This document shows, piece by piece, positions 25,701-37,100 of a DNA stretch of 64,000 nucleotides. The stretch covers positions 20,189,233-20,253,232 of the forward strand of contig OW285188.1 of NCBI GenBank assembly GCA_935421135.1, written 5' to 3'. Source of the DNA: Bugulina stolonifera (Eukaryota > Bryozoa > Gymnolaemata > Cheilostomatida > Bugulidae). The notes beneath the pieces were generated by a model. That model worked only from the letters and a program-made list of their open reading frames with translations, searched no databases and was not told where the DNA came from. The position numbers were made by a program, and so were the translations under genes. The stretch's first letter is position 1; every line of letters begins with the position of its first letter.

Positions 25701-28700
25701 ACATATACTCTCTAGTATACATGTACGTGTACATATACTCCCTAATATACCTGTACATATACATATATCTTTGTCAGATTGTAAAGAGAAGTGTACAGAG
25801 TGTGGATGAGGGAGCGGTTGGTAGTGAAGATATATCAGCTCAAGCACAGAGTATGTCATGGAGTGGGTCTTACGATATAGAGAACATGGACCCTAAAGAT
25901 GACAGTGGCTGGGATACAGATCTAGAGATTGAGGGTGAGTATAGTAGATAGTATTCAACTGTGTTTGTGTGCTGGTCACCACTTGCAATCACCTGCATTT
26001 ACATGCTGGTCATCACTTGCAATCACCTGCATTTACATGCTGGTCACGTTTGCCAACAGACTTTTCAAATATTTCGGAGTTGTTTATCAGACTGACTTCA
26101 TCAGTACAATAGAAACAAAACAATGACTACATGCAATTGTTGACACTAGCACCTGTAGCACATCGCCAGTACTGTTCAACATCAACAGTACTGGCAATGA
26201 AACTTGACATCTGCAGTAAAACGAAATGATGAAATTATTTTTTTAATGCGCGATACAGATGTGGAACCAGACAAATAAAAATTATCCTGATCAAAGAATA
26301 GATAGTCCTGTCTTGGAGACACAGGAACCTGCTGTACTAATGGTTATAGACTGTTTTACATTTATATAATAGTGTTTAGTGCTTAGACCTATTGTAATGT
26401 TTACGCGTTAGTGTGGATATACATGTACATGTACAGTCGGCCTCATTCATATCTATAGAGCTTAGCCGCCACTTCTGATATGTAAGTGGATTTAATCGTA
26501 ATGAAACATGAATAATCAATAAATTTGTGAAAAGAACATCAAATGACTTGTAAAAATTTATTTCTTATTTTCTCTCTCTTTCATTTTATAATATAAATTA
26601 AGTTATTGCGTTGTAGTAAGGCTTTTACTAAATGACTAATGTGCAGTATTTCAGATACCCTTGCATACTGGTGGATTCAGTTTACTATACTTATACCAAA
26701 TGGCTGTGTGAATGTGTATATAGGACTATTCTACAGTGTACATTATATTATACAGTAGATACATGAATGCAGACAATATTGTTTAATGGAAGTATTTACT
26801 GTAACAATCTTATATTGTGTACAAGTGCAAGGTCTCCCATACTTTAGTGTATGTTGCTTGCAGATGTGTTTGAGGGATTTGATCACAGTGGAAAGACTTC
26901 ATATATCGACACTTGTCACCGGAACAAAGTTGTACCAGTGTCCTATTATCTACGCCACATGCATGAAGCAGAACTTAAGCTTCGCCACCACCAACTGGGT
27001 AGTAATGCTGTGAAACCTATAGCTATATCTCTAGTCGTAAGTCTAATACAAATAATTAAGAAGAAATAACAAACAAATAATTCAAATTAAAATATTATAA
27101 TGAGGCTTATTATTGTTTCATGTTTGCCTCAGCTCATCCTACACCATATTGTTAATTTACATTGAATGTTGGGTCTATAATTCTAGTTACATTAACTAGT
27201 GTTATTAACTTTCAGTCGAATGCAAAGATCCTCTCCCTGGACCTCACAGATAACTCACTGGGATGCCGTGGTGCCCATGTGCTGTGTAACATGTTGAGAG
27301 AGAACTGCTTCATAACACACTTGGTAAGTGAATTATACAAACATTCTCTCGCATGTGCCGTGATCTATCTGTCCTCAACTGTTGCCACACTGAGAGTGTC
27401 TTCACAAATAAAATTCCGAAGATGGCCGCTCGGCCTAGGCCAAAAGGGCATTCAACCTGGGATTTTGCTTGGTCGGAGGAAATCATTCTCAGCTTATCAG
27501 CACACCCAGGTTTCTCTCAAGAAAATAATGATCTTGCTTTTGGCCCAGGCGGGTGTGTTCGCGACCCTGTGACGAAAGTTGGCAGGAAAATGATTGAGTA
27601 AGTTGGTCTGTGCTTGAAAATTAGGTTAAAAAGACATGAGTCTTTGTCTAAGTACCATCTACTTGGCAAAAGTTGAAGTGAATAGAGTGGTAGGGTTGTG
27701 CTATGGTAAATGTGGACCTGGCTAGTACCATGCTGAAATCAAGAATGCATAATCATGCAATAACGTATCATTGCATGATAATAACATAACACATATTTGA
27801 GGGAAGCTATGTCTTTCTATTGTGTTTATTACAGAACTTGTCAGAAAATCATCTTGGAACTACTAGCGCTGAAATGCTCTCCGATATAATGCAGATCACC
27901 ACTTCACTAACACATGTTACTCTCTCAAAGAATGAGTTCGACGACAGAGCAGCCATATTCTTTGCAGAGGCAATTATGGTAAGCATGTCGCTATATTAGT
28001 ACAGTGATGTAAACAGGAGGAGTGGCTGTTGTGGTATTGGCTTCTATTATTGGGTGCAGGCTTGGACATTCATCAGCTACTGCTCATAATGAAAAGTTGT
28101 CGTTTCTCTGTAGAGAGAGGACAACTTCTTGTTATGGATTGGTAGATTATGTACAATGACAATCATGAGGTATATTGCATGTGAGTTATTACAGGATGTA
28201 CTGTGTAGGGTGTACTGAATTATTGTAGATATACAATGTATATATTATACCACAGATTACACAGTGCAATACATGGGAGGGTATACTATACAAATACAAC
28301 CTTTTTGCACCTACATGTACATGCTTATACATGTATATATGGGTGACAGAATGAGATATAGCCTACTTTGTATATACATAGTTAATTAAACTCGTTAAAA
28401 ATAGCGATGAATCTATTTATACATGTAAGATTCAAATTTAATTAATTTGATTTTTCTTGTAGTTTAATATAATTATAATGTAGTTCAATTAACTTACCAA
28501 AATAAACACATGAATTCTGTAACAGGAGACAAGCACAAACAGAGAGTAACAAACAGCCTGGGTTCAACAAAATCTAAGAGGTGGGGCCGTTGTGCTGGTA
28601 ATTGAAGGATCTAGGCTAGTAATGTATGCTCCCAGTCTATTCACGAATTTTATACCCACCCTTACTATTGGAAAGCTAGAGTCTATAGGCTTAGACTACA

Positions 28701-31700
28701 AAATAGTTTCATCACTGCAATGATCCCATGTACATGTAGATGCAGATAAAAAATATAGGGAGTGCATTACATGCGTTCTAAACTTGTATTGTTTTTATAT
28801 AATATTATTTATTTTTCATAATAAATAGATATTTAATATGTTTATGGTTGACTTGACTTTAGAACACGACTAAAATAGAGTACCTCAACCTTAGTCACAA
28901 CAGGTTTGCAGAAATGGCCGGAGTAGTCCTTGGTCCAGCCATTGCTGAGAACTCGTCAATTAGAGAATTGAACCTTAGCTGGAATTCCTTGAGGAGGAAA
29001 GGGGCAGTTGCTGTAGCGCAAGGATTGAAAGTTCGTAAAGTTGTTTACAATAACTCAATTTGGATTAAGTTCACCTTTAAAGTACTTTTCATAATTATTA
29101 TAAGGATTCTTTTTAATATTACCTTAATAAAGCATAAAGTAAAGTAGCCCTAAATGCATGCACATATAATAAGATATTATAACTATGATTGCTTTCAACA
29201 ATATTTTTCAGAATAATATTATGATAAAAAGAGTAAACTTGTCTTGGAATGGATTTGGAGTTGAAGGAGCAAGAGAGTTGGGAAAGGCACTAATGGAGAA
29301 CTCGACTCTAGAAGAGTTAGATATGACGTAAGTAAGAACATGAGTAACAGAATGTAAATATTGCTGATTTGGAAATACGCCAAATCTCTAATACAACTCT
29401 TATAGTCTCTACTGTTTTTTTTTCTGTTTATATATTGCATTGCATATATGCTTATGAATTACAGCAATAACAGGCTAACTACGGAGGCAGCAGTCTTGTT
29501 AGGCAAGGGTGTTGCTGTCAGCGAATCTCTCACAACAATCAAGGTGAGCTGACAGAAAAATAATTGAACAAATTGGTTGTCATCATATTTTCCAAACACC
29601 GTTTCCGATGCACATTAAAGAGCTGTGTATATATACATGTAGTATGAATAATTTAAATCATTTAAAATGTATGACAAAGAGTTTCTATGAATGAATATTT
29701 TCCAAAATTAAGTACATGTATTATTAATATTTAGTAATTTCTCAAGCTTTTGCCAAAAGTTCACAAAATTACAAATGTGTATATCAATTTATTCCCAATG
29801 CAATCTCCTCAACATTTCTTCAGTTGCCTTGTTTAGATATACATTTGCTGTGCTGTAGAGCCTACTTTTTGCTGAGGTAATATTAATATAATATATAGTG
29901 TTAGCTTTTTGACCAGAAGTTATGTCGCATCTTATAGGTGGGGAAGAATCCAATGCAGAGTGCTGGATGCTGGTCTATATGTTCAGCGATCCTTAAAAAT
30001 CCAAATATGGTCATGAAAGAAGTGAGGTTTGATGTAAGTATAAAGAGCCAGTTAATCTATAATTATAACAAAAATTAATTCTGCAATAACTAAATAGTTT
30101 GCATTGAATACAGTGCACATACATCATTGTCTGCTTGTAAGTTTGTATTATCTAAACAAAATACCCATGCCCTCTCTCAGCGCTTGTTTTGATAAGAGCT
30201 AAGACTGGATAACTCCATATTTTCACGGTAGTTCATGGGTGAATACTTTTTGTACAGGATATAATGGTCAATAAAGACTTCCACGAGATGCTACAAGATG
30301 TCAAGAATCTGTTACCAGATATAGAGATGCGATATGGCTGCGTAGATCCACCGAAGAAACCAAAGACTAAGATCCATCCAATGGTTAAGCTACAGAACTA
30401 CATCACTAAGCACAATATAAAACTCATAGATTTCTTCAGAAAGTTTGACGTAGACGGCAATATGAGTCTGGGGAATAACGAATTTAGACAGGCTCTAGAG
30501 GTCAGTGTTTATTTGTATTTTGTTTGATGATTATGCTAGTAGCTTGAGCATACTGATTCAGAAGTTCTTTGATTATGTATTGTGTTTTAAAACAATTTAG
30601 TAGGTGATTAAAAAATATTGTGGTGCAAGGATTTGGAAGTTGTACAGATGATTTCAAAGATACATCAACACTTTTAAAAACAAAATCTTAAAACAGTGTT
30701 TTGGGCCACCAAAAGCAAGGCTGAAGAAAATTATTTTAGATTTGAACATAAGCATTTTAAGCAGTCGCAACTTTTCTAAGTGTGATGTCATGTATATTTA
30801 GGACCTCGGTATCAACTTAGCAGAAGAAGAGTTGGAAAGATTGATAGGCGAGTTGGACAAAGACGGAGACGGTGAAATAAACTACAGGTAAGTAGATTGT
30901 AGCAATTATAGACTATTATAGTACAGCAACAAGTTATGTTTAGGCCTATTACTAGCAATTCTGCAATGGACAGTTTATATAATAATATAATGATTATGAT
31001 GGTGAATGATGTAAATATACTGTAGAACACTGTGGAATACCATAGAACACTATAGAGCAATGTAGAATACTGCAGAATACTGTAGACACTTTGAAAAAAT
31101 TTCACATATTTACATGATGTTGTTACAGTATGCTGTCATTGGTGCTAGCAGAAAGGTAAACCTTCTAATATCCATTATTTGTTTGCTCCCAATACCTGAT
31201 ACTGACATGTAATACCTAATACCTGATATGTAGCTAGTAATACCTGACACATAATACCTGATATGTAACTGGTAATACCTGCACACAATACCTGATATGT
31301 AACTAGCAACACCTGACACATAATACCTGATATGTAATACCTGCACATAATACCTGATATGTAATACCTGACACATAATACCTAATGTCACAATATAGGA
31401 TATACTGGGCCATGTCGCTATGTAATGTAGATTTAGTTTTCCTGTGCAGGTAAAAATGTGAACTTTTGATCAAAGTGCTAAAAATTACAAAAATTAATTT
31501 ACTGCAGTCGTTAAACATGTAGATCTGAAGCTAATCAAATTTTACATATTTTTATGTGATGCTATAAATTGACAGCCTGGGTTTCAAGCTTTCATACTAA
31601 TACTACCCCAGCAATAGTTGAAGAGTCAACAGAACTCAACCTACAGTAAATGCCTCTAGTCTACTGCTTAGGAATGTAGATAATAGATGAATCAAAGAAA

Positions 31701-32765
31701 TTCATGAATAGTATAATACTATGGAAGAATTAGATATACTCATTGTGTTATATCAACGAGGAACGCTTTAATTTCAGAAACCCACAGCAAAACCAGACAG
31801 AGTTGTAGGCGTATATTTAACACTGTGTGAGTTCTTTGGTTGGTTTGACCCCACTCTATTACTATTATTAGTCACAGGATTTGTTCTCGTAATCATGGGG
31901 ACCAGTAATCTATTGATCATAATTAGAAGTTGTCCTCTCCGATAAACTGAAAAAGGACAACTTCTAATTATGATCAATAGCTTATTGGTGCCCATGATTG
32001 AAACCCCTTGCTTAATTTTCTAGTTCCCCCAGCTTTATGCAAGTGCAGAGGAAAATGGTAGGTACTTGGATAGTCAGAATGGCTGTAGCTACTTTAGTGG
32101 TCCATGTTTCTGATTTGATTTTGTCTCATCAATCAACTGCTTCAGTGTGCTTTAGATTGTTATTATTTGCATGTTGACCTTAACCTGAGTTGTAACCCTC
32201 AAGTTGGTGAGTAGGGGGCTGGTGAACACAGAACTTAAACTATCAGGACAAATTCAAAAGTCAAATGCCAACATAGCCACCTGTTGGTCAAGTTGGGTTC
32301 AGGAACTTGGGAGATGCACCTCAGGCTATTTACACAACCTATTATACATGTACATATTATTATAGCAATCAAACAAATTTTATGAAGATGGTCAGGAAGA
32401 TTGGGCTGACATTCAGATCACTGCTAATCTGAACCTTGCTGCTCTGTACTCTCACTAACCTGACTGTTTGGAGTATTTAGCTGTTTGCAGAAGTAAAGCA
32501 TTCTCAGGGGTCCACCTGCATGGCAGTGAAAGTATAGCTACTACTAATTAAAAGTTGGGAGATCTCCTGAATAAGTGCATAGATAATTTGATTTGTTGAT
32601 TACAGTGAGCTGGTTATAGGAAACCAAGAAGCTACAGCTGAGATTATAAAGCAGAAACAAGCCAGTGTCATACAGGCTTTTGATGTGAACAATTCAAACT
32701 CTGTGCTGAGAACATCACCTACCAAGGCAATGTCTGCTGGCGCAAAACTGCAGCAGATGTCTTAG
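19712..32765 (+). CDS. LRRC74A: LRRC74A-like leucine-rich repeat and EF-hand protein
   Basis: Thirteen plus-strand coding exons, all in phase: 19712-19966, 25778-25934, 26864-27036, 27216-27323, 27835-27978, 28863-29030, 29212-29327, 29465-29543, 29938-30033, 30258-30500, 30802-30887, 31129-31155, 32606-32765; 603 codons. Residues 1-137 are a Ser-rich, acidic leader with a doubled SSPAKGGV. About 138-195 (YIDTCHRNKVVPVSYYLRHM, LRHHQLGSNAVKPIAISL) follow the segment before the LRRs in vertebrate LRRC74A. Residues about 196-430 carry ribonuclease-inhibitor-type LRRs (LSLDLTDNSLG, VNLSWNGFG, LEELDMTNNRL). Two EF-hand loops follow: 496-507 (DVDGNMSLGNNE, canonical) and 532-543. The exon 6 donor (GTTCGT) is weak but phase requires it. 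The biochemical role of LRRC74 proteins is not established. Intron 1 (5.8 kb) holds two minisatellites. A polyadenylation signal AATAAA lies near 33062. Confidence 0.88.
20150..21245. repeat. 44/46-bp minisatellite (~24 copies) in LRRC74A-like intron 1
   Basis: Units of 44 or 46 bp containing ATACAGTACTGGTATATTAT then ACATGTACATGACTTGTATA. It alternates between CATACAG and CATATACAG spacer variants. ORFs appear on both strands because of the repeat and are rejected as genes. Confidence 0.95.
25165..25768. repeat. 30-bp minisatellite (~20 copies) abutting an acceptor
   Basis: Unit ATACTCCCTAGTATACCTGT followed by ACATGTACAT, with GTTCGTGTGC variants. It ends about ten bases before the acceptor (TTGTCAG) of LRRC74A-like exon 2 at 25778, so the branch-point and polypyrimidine region of that intron is partly repeat-derived. 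Confidence 0.95.
27396..27601 (+). other. Unassigned open frame in LRRC74A-like intron 4
   Basis: An open frame reads NKIPKMAARPRPKGHSTW, then FAWSEEIILSLSAHPGFS and GPGGCVRDPVTKVGRKMIE before a stop. It is richer in GC than its surroundings and its residue mix is protein-like. An in-frame ATG starts MAARPRP at 27422. No family is recognised. It may be a nested gene, an alternative exon or a fragment of an inserted element. Confidence 0.3.
28086..28137. repeat. Foldback, GAAGTTGTCC family, copy 1
   Basis: Imperfect hairpin in an LRRC74A-like intron: AAAAGTTGTC...TCTCT against AGAGAGGACAACTTCTTG. Shares its core with hairpins at 31894-31996 and 34663-34708. Confidence 0.6.
31129..31155 (+). 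CDS. LRRC74A: 27-nt microexon of the LRRC74A-like gene
   Basis: Bounded by acceptor TTGTTACAG and donor GTAAAC, with length 27 and phase 2 on both sides, so it can be included or skipped without a frameshift. Included, it adds MLSLVLAES after NYS, resembling the NFSFLNTM that ends human LRRC74A as I recall it. Skipped, the second EF-hand loop becomes DKDGDGEINYSE, with the canonical Glu at position 12; included, position 12 is Met. Confidence 0.6.
31190..31390. repeat. AATACCTGATATGTA tandem repeat
   Basis: About ten irregular copies of a 15-30 bp unit with TAATACCTGATATGTAAC and variants (TAATACCTGACACA). Lies in the last LRRC74A-like intron, about 40 bp downstream of the microexon donor. 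Confidence 0.85.
31894..31996. repeat. Foldback, GAAGTTGTCC family, copy 2
   Basis: Perfect 27-bp arms at 31910-31936 (CTATTGATCATAATTAGAAG then TTGTCCT) and 31954-31980, inside weaker outer arms (CATGGGGACCAGTAAT against CTTATTGGTGCCCATG). A MITE-like hairpin in the last LRRC74A-like intron. Confidence 0.85.
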
Positions 32766-34183
32766 TACAAGGTCTAGGTCTGTGATAAAACCAGCAGAGG
32801 AGCTAAGGCTACACATGCTGTTGAAGTAATCAGGCTCAGATATTCTACTTGTATGAGATTTCAGCAACTCTATGTATTTATTTTTGTCTATTCATCCTTA
32901 AATATATACAACATTGTGTATTATGTTTTATATAGCTATTGCCACAGGTATACACAGTATAATTATAGTATTGTATTGGCTTAGCCAATATTACAACTCC
33001 TATAGGCTATAATTAAACATGTATTTAAGTTAACACCACATCATCTTGTATAACCATGAACAATAAATTTCTTTTAACCAGTGACAGCAGCTTTCAAGTT
33101 TTCCCTTCAAGCCCAAAACACAAGCTCCATTTATGTTTCAGAACTTCACCCTATCTATTCATGCCCTATATAAATTGTTAGTAGATATTATACAATGTAT
33201 TATTATATCTGTACAAGATATTGGAGTTGTCTCACCTCTAAACTGACCAATGGTATATAACTTGATAGCTTTACTTCCCATAATTGATCCCAGATAAGAA
33301 AGCTAGCATCTCCAGAGATTAACATATTATTTTCTAATTTGAGGTAGAGAAGGGGGACAAAATAGCACAGGAGTATTATAAGGTTGGACACCCTAAGACC
33401 ACGGGTTCCCTACCTCCCACATGAAAGTCCAGAGCTCTATCGCTGCTCATAGGGTAATGTTCTATAGCATTGGAAGAGGACGCTCTTCTGTGAGAGCTGT
33501 AGGTTTACTGCCCTACAACCTACCACTACCACACCTACACCATATTAGCTACTGTCACAAAAATTTCAAAGTTGGTGACAGGAATGTCCTGTAGTTCAAA
33601 ACAGGCTGGTAGAACCAGGGTGACTGCATGAAATGAGAAAACAGCTACAATGTAGGAAAACTACTCCAGAATGGTAAACATTAAATATATGGTTTATCAT
33701 AATATTTACAGTCATATATTATGTGTCATTTGTCTACAAGTATATTATATTGTATAGTAAGCTCTGATCCCAGCACCATAAGGTATATAAATATTTTAAA
33801 TAGTTATCCCAATTTTAATAGAGATTGTTAGTCTAAAATTTATATGGAAAAATATGGAATTACTTTTAGGACATGACATTGAAGATAAATCTAAAATATA
33901 CATTAGGCATTAAATATACAGATAGAACATACAGACTAGATAATAAGTGTATTCTACAAGTTAGGCTGTCTATAGATTCAGCAGTAAACATGGCAAGAAA
34001 ACACAACTTCTACCAGATAAGATAATTAGACATAAATATGAAAAACAGTTGCATGTATATTATAGAGAAATATAGAAATTAATATCACATTACCGTATAC
34101 AGTATCTGTAAATATCTAAAAGGACACCTGGCTATGGAATATAGAGATTGTGATTTGAGAGGTTCAGTGGTTAATACAGAGTG
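32766..34183. other. Convergent interval LRRC74A-like / TBC1D30-like
   Basis: Contains the 3' UTR of the plus-strand LRRC74A-like gene with AATAAA at 33062-33067, then the downstream region of the minus-strand TBC1D30-like gene. No other gene was found. A degenerate tRNA-like stretch on the minus strand near 33385-33450 is noted but too decayed to call. Confidence 0.55.
33062..33067 (+). terminator. Polyadenylation signal AATAAA, LRRC74A-like
   Basis: AATAAA about 300 bases after the stop codon at 32765, on the coding strand, followed by T-rich sequence. Placement fits a 3' UTR end, but no transcript evidence is available. Confidence 0.5.
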
Positions 34184-37100
34184 CTACCATAGAGAGCTGT
34201 GGCTACCAATAGCCATCCTACCAGAGAAATGTTTACCTTCCTTAAGGAACTGCTTTCGTTGAGCTGGACTCATATAAGCCAGTGCATTCTCAGGCTTATA
34301 TAGCCCTAGCTGTACACCTATTTTGGCCTTTTTGGCAGACAATATCCCAGTTGCTGGTTTAGGAAATGGACTAAAAGGTTTAGTGGGAGTTATTACCTCT
34401 TGACTGCAGCCTCTTTGTATTATGCTAGTAGATGATTGATGAAGTGTGTGTGGACTGTGGAGTGTAAGCTGATGCTGTGGACTGTGATGGGAGAATACGC
34501 TGTCTGTAGAAGAGCTACTAGCTGTACTGTGCTGCCTGCTGATGCAACACTTCTCAGGTAGATACTCTTTGGGTGTCACATCACCTACATGTACAATACA
34601 GTCTCTAGGATAAACATACATGTAGCTATTCTAACAATGGGCAGCCATTATTAAGGGTTATAAAAGAAGTTGTCCCCTCTCCATTTCAAGAGAGGACAAA
34701 TTCTTTTTAAGAACGTTTGCTTCTGATTGCCCAAAGTTTTCACTCCTGCTTAGAAAGATATGCACATTATTGAGCATAAAGGCTTGAGTACATGAGAGGC
34801 AGATAGCTTGGGAGGAGCAATACGTGGTACCAGCCCACTAGTGACCCTGATTAATACCAAGCCTTTACCGGAGCAGCACCATATATCCTCCTCAAGGATA
34901 TATATCACTTGCTAATGAAGGTAGTATTTCATCATCAATGTTTGTACCTTAATTTCTCTAAATTTTTATCAGAGAGAAAGCAACTCCTACATAATGTGAA
35001 TAGCTTCAGAAAGAAGGGCAAAGCAAATTTTAGAAACAGGAATCAATACATTGTTCTCAAACAAAATTTTCTGTTGTAGTTCAATATATCCATGTAGTAT
35101 ATTCCATAAGGACAGTAAACTTATAATTAACACCCACCATCATAGTCATCAGACGCATCACTGCTTCTACACACAACTCTATTCCTCTCCATTCCTTCTC
35201 TGATAGCAGCTTCTAGCCGAGCCTCAGCTGCCAGTCTACTGGCTGCCTCTGAGGCCGACGCTGATAGTGACTTTGTTATTACCGGTTTATGTTTCTTCAC
35301 TTTATATCTGCAAGTCCACATAAACACTTGCGTACAAAGAGAACCATCTTTATCTCCTTAGACATTCATATTATTGTCAGGTTTTTCCTTACAATTACTT
35401 TCAAATGGGGAATGCGATGCTACCACAGTTCATAATACGCAGAGTTCACTTATGAACTTTACTGCATTTATGTGAATTTAGAGTTGGATGCCCATTCTAA
35501 CATAACCAGTAACCACAATGTGGTTCAAAGCCTGACTTGTTGATTGGAAACTGGATGTGAACCACTATAGAAGGACTGGTTATAGTCACGCTGAGGAACA
35601 GTAACACATTATTTAACCTGACTACTAACTACTAACTACTGGCTACTGACTACTGACTAATAACTACTGACTAATAACTACTGACTACTAACTACTGACT
35701 ACTGACTACTGACTAATAACTACTGACTAATAACTACTGACTACTAACTACTGACTACTGACTACTGACTACTAACTACTAACCTGAGAGTCTGTCTAGT
35801 GCTCTGCTGTGAAGAATCATAGAGATCAAGTCTGGTGGAGAGCTCATCTGATAAGGTAGGGGTCAATGCTTTTACCACTCCATCTATGCTAGAGGAACGA
35901 CTCACTCTCTTCTGATAAGCATTCCCACTCTTCTTCTCCACTAGCTGTTTGCCGACGAAAAGATGATTGACTACTGGAGAAGGATTGTTGGGGACTATCA
36001 GAGGAGGTGCACTGGTAGAAGGTGCTGCCAACCAAAACAGACAGAAAGAATGAATATCCTCAAAACCCAAAGATTTCCAGATGGGAATTTCATGAAAATA
36101 ATAGCATCCCTGAGAAGCCATTCAACTCCGAGATTAAAGTCTATATTATATGCACCATGCAGATACCTGTCAACTGTACTGTATATGTATGTGGAAGTAC
36201 CGGTATAGGTATCTGTACCTGTATGTCCCTGCACCGGTACAGGTGTACAAGTATATACATGTATATTTACCTGTCATGAGCAAGCTGGCCTGACGCTGTC
36301 GTTGAGTCAGTTTGGCATACTGTCTCTTGAGTAGAGCCACATCCATAGTGTGATGAGACTTACTACTGGAGTTGTATGATGCTGCACCTATAAGTATAAA
36401 CACAATGATATGGTATTCCCTACTGTATATGTGTTGACCTATGTGACATTTCTATACATCTCAGATTTACACCCTGGTGCAACTTCACCCCTGACTACCT
36501 ACGATAGTGATACGAGTTTTACATGACGTCCAGAATGGAATTACTTCACACATATATATATATACACTACAAAGATGGGTAGAACTTTACAGTACATACA
36601 AATGTAATAGATTATAACTATATTATTAGTATTATGAAAATTATACTTTTTCTTTGATTGCCCAATTAGAATAAATAATCAGGAAAGGATTACAAATATC
36701 AGCACATTGGAATAGAACAGATGAATGAATTGTATACTAATACCCAGTAAGCTGCATACTGGCTTACCTTCCTTCTTAGCCAACTCCTGCATATCATCTG
36801 AACCCTCTCCCTCACCATGTGCTGCCTTGTGACTGGCAGAGTTCATGGCAGCACTGAATGGCGTTATGTCATACATATATTTCTCTCTAATCTCTGTGAG
36901 TTTGGGCAATGGGATAGGTGCCATGTTATATATACTGTGTACAAGTTCGTCTGCAGTCACTATCTCTCCTTTCATCAGTTGCTGGGTCAGTAGACCCATT
37001 GTCATATAGAACTCGTCTGCTGTCTTGGCACGAATGATCTTTCTGTTGAGAAAAAAACATTATTTTGATTAGGTAATATTATAAAACACTGCAATATAAT

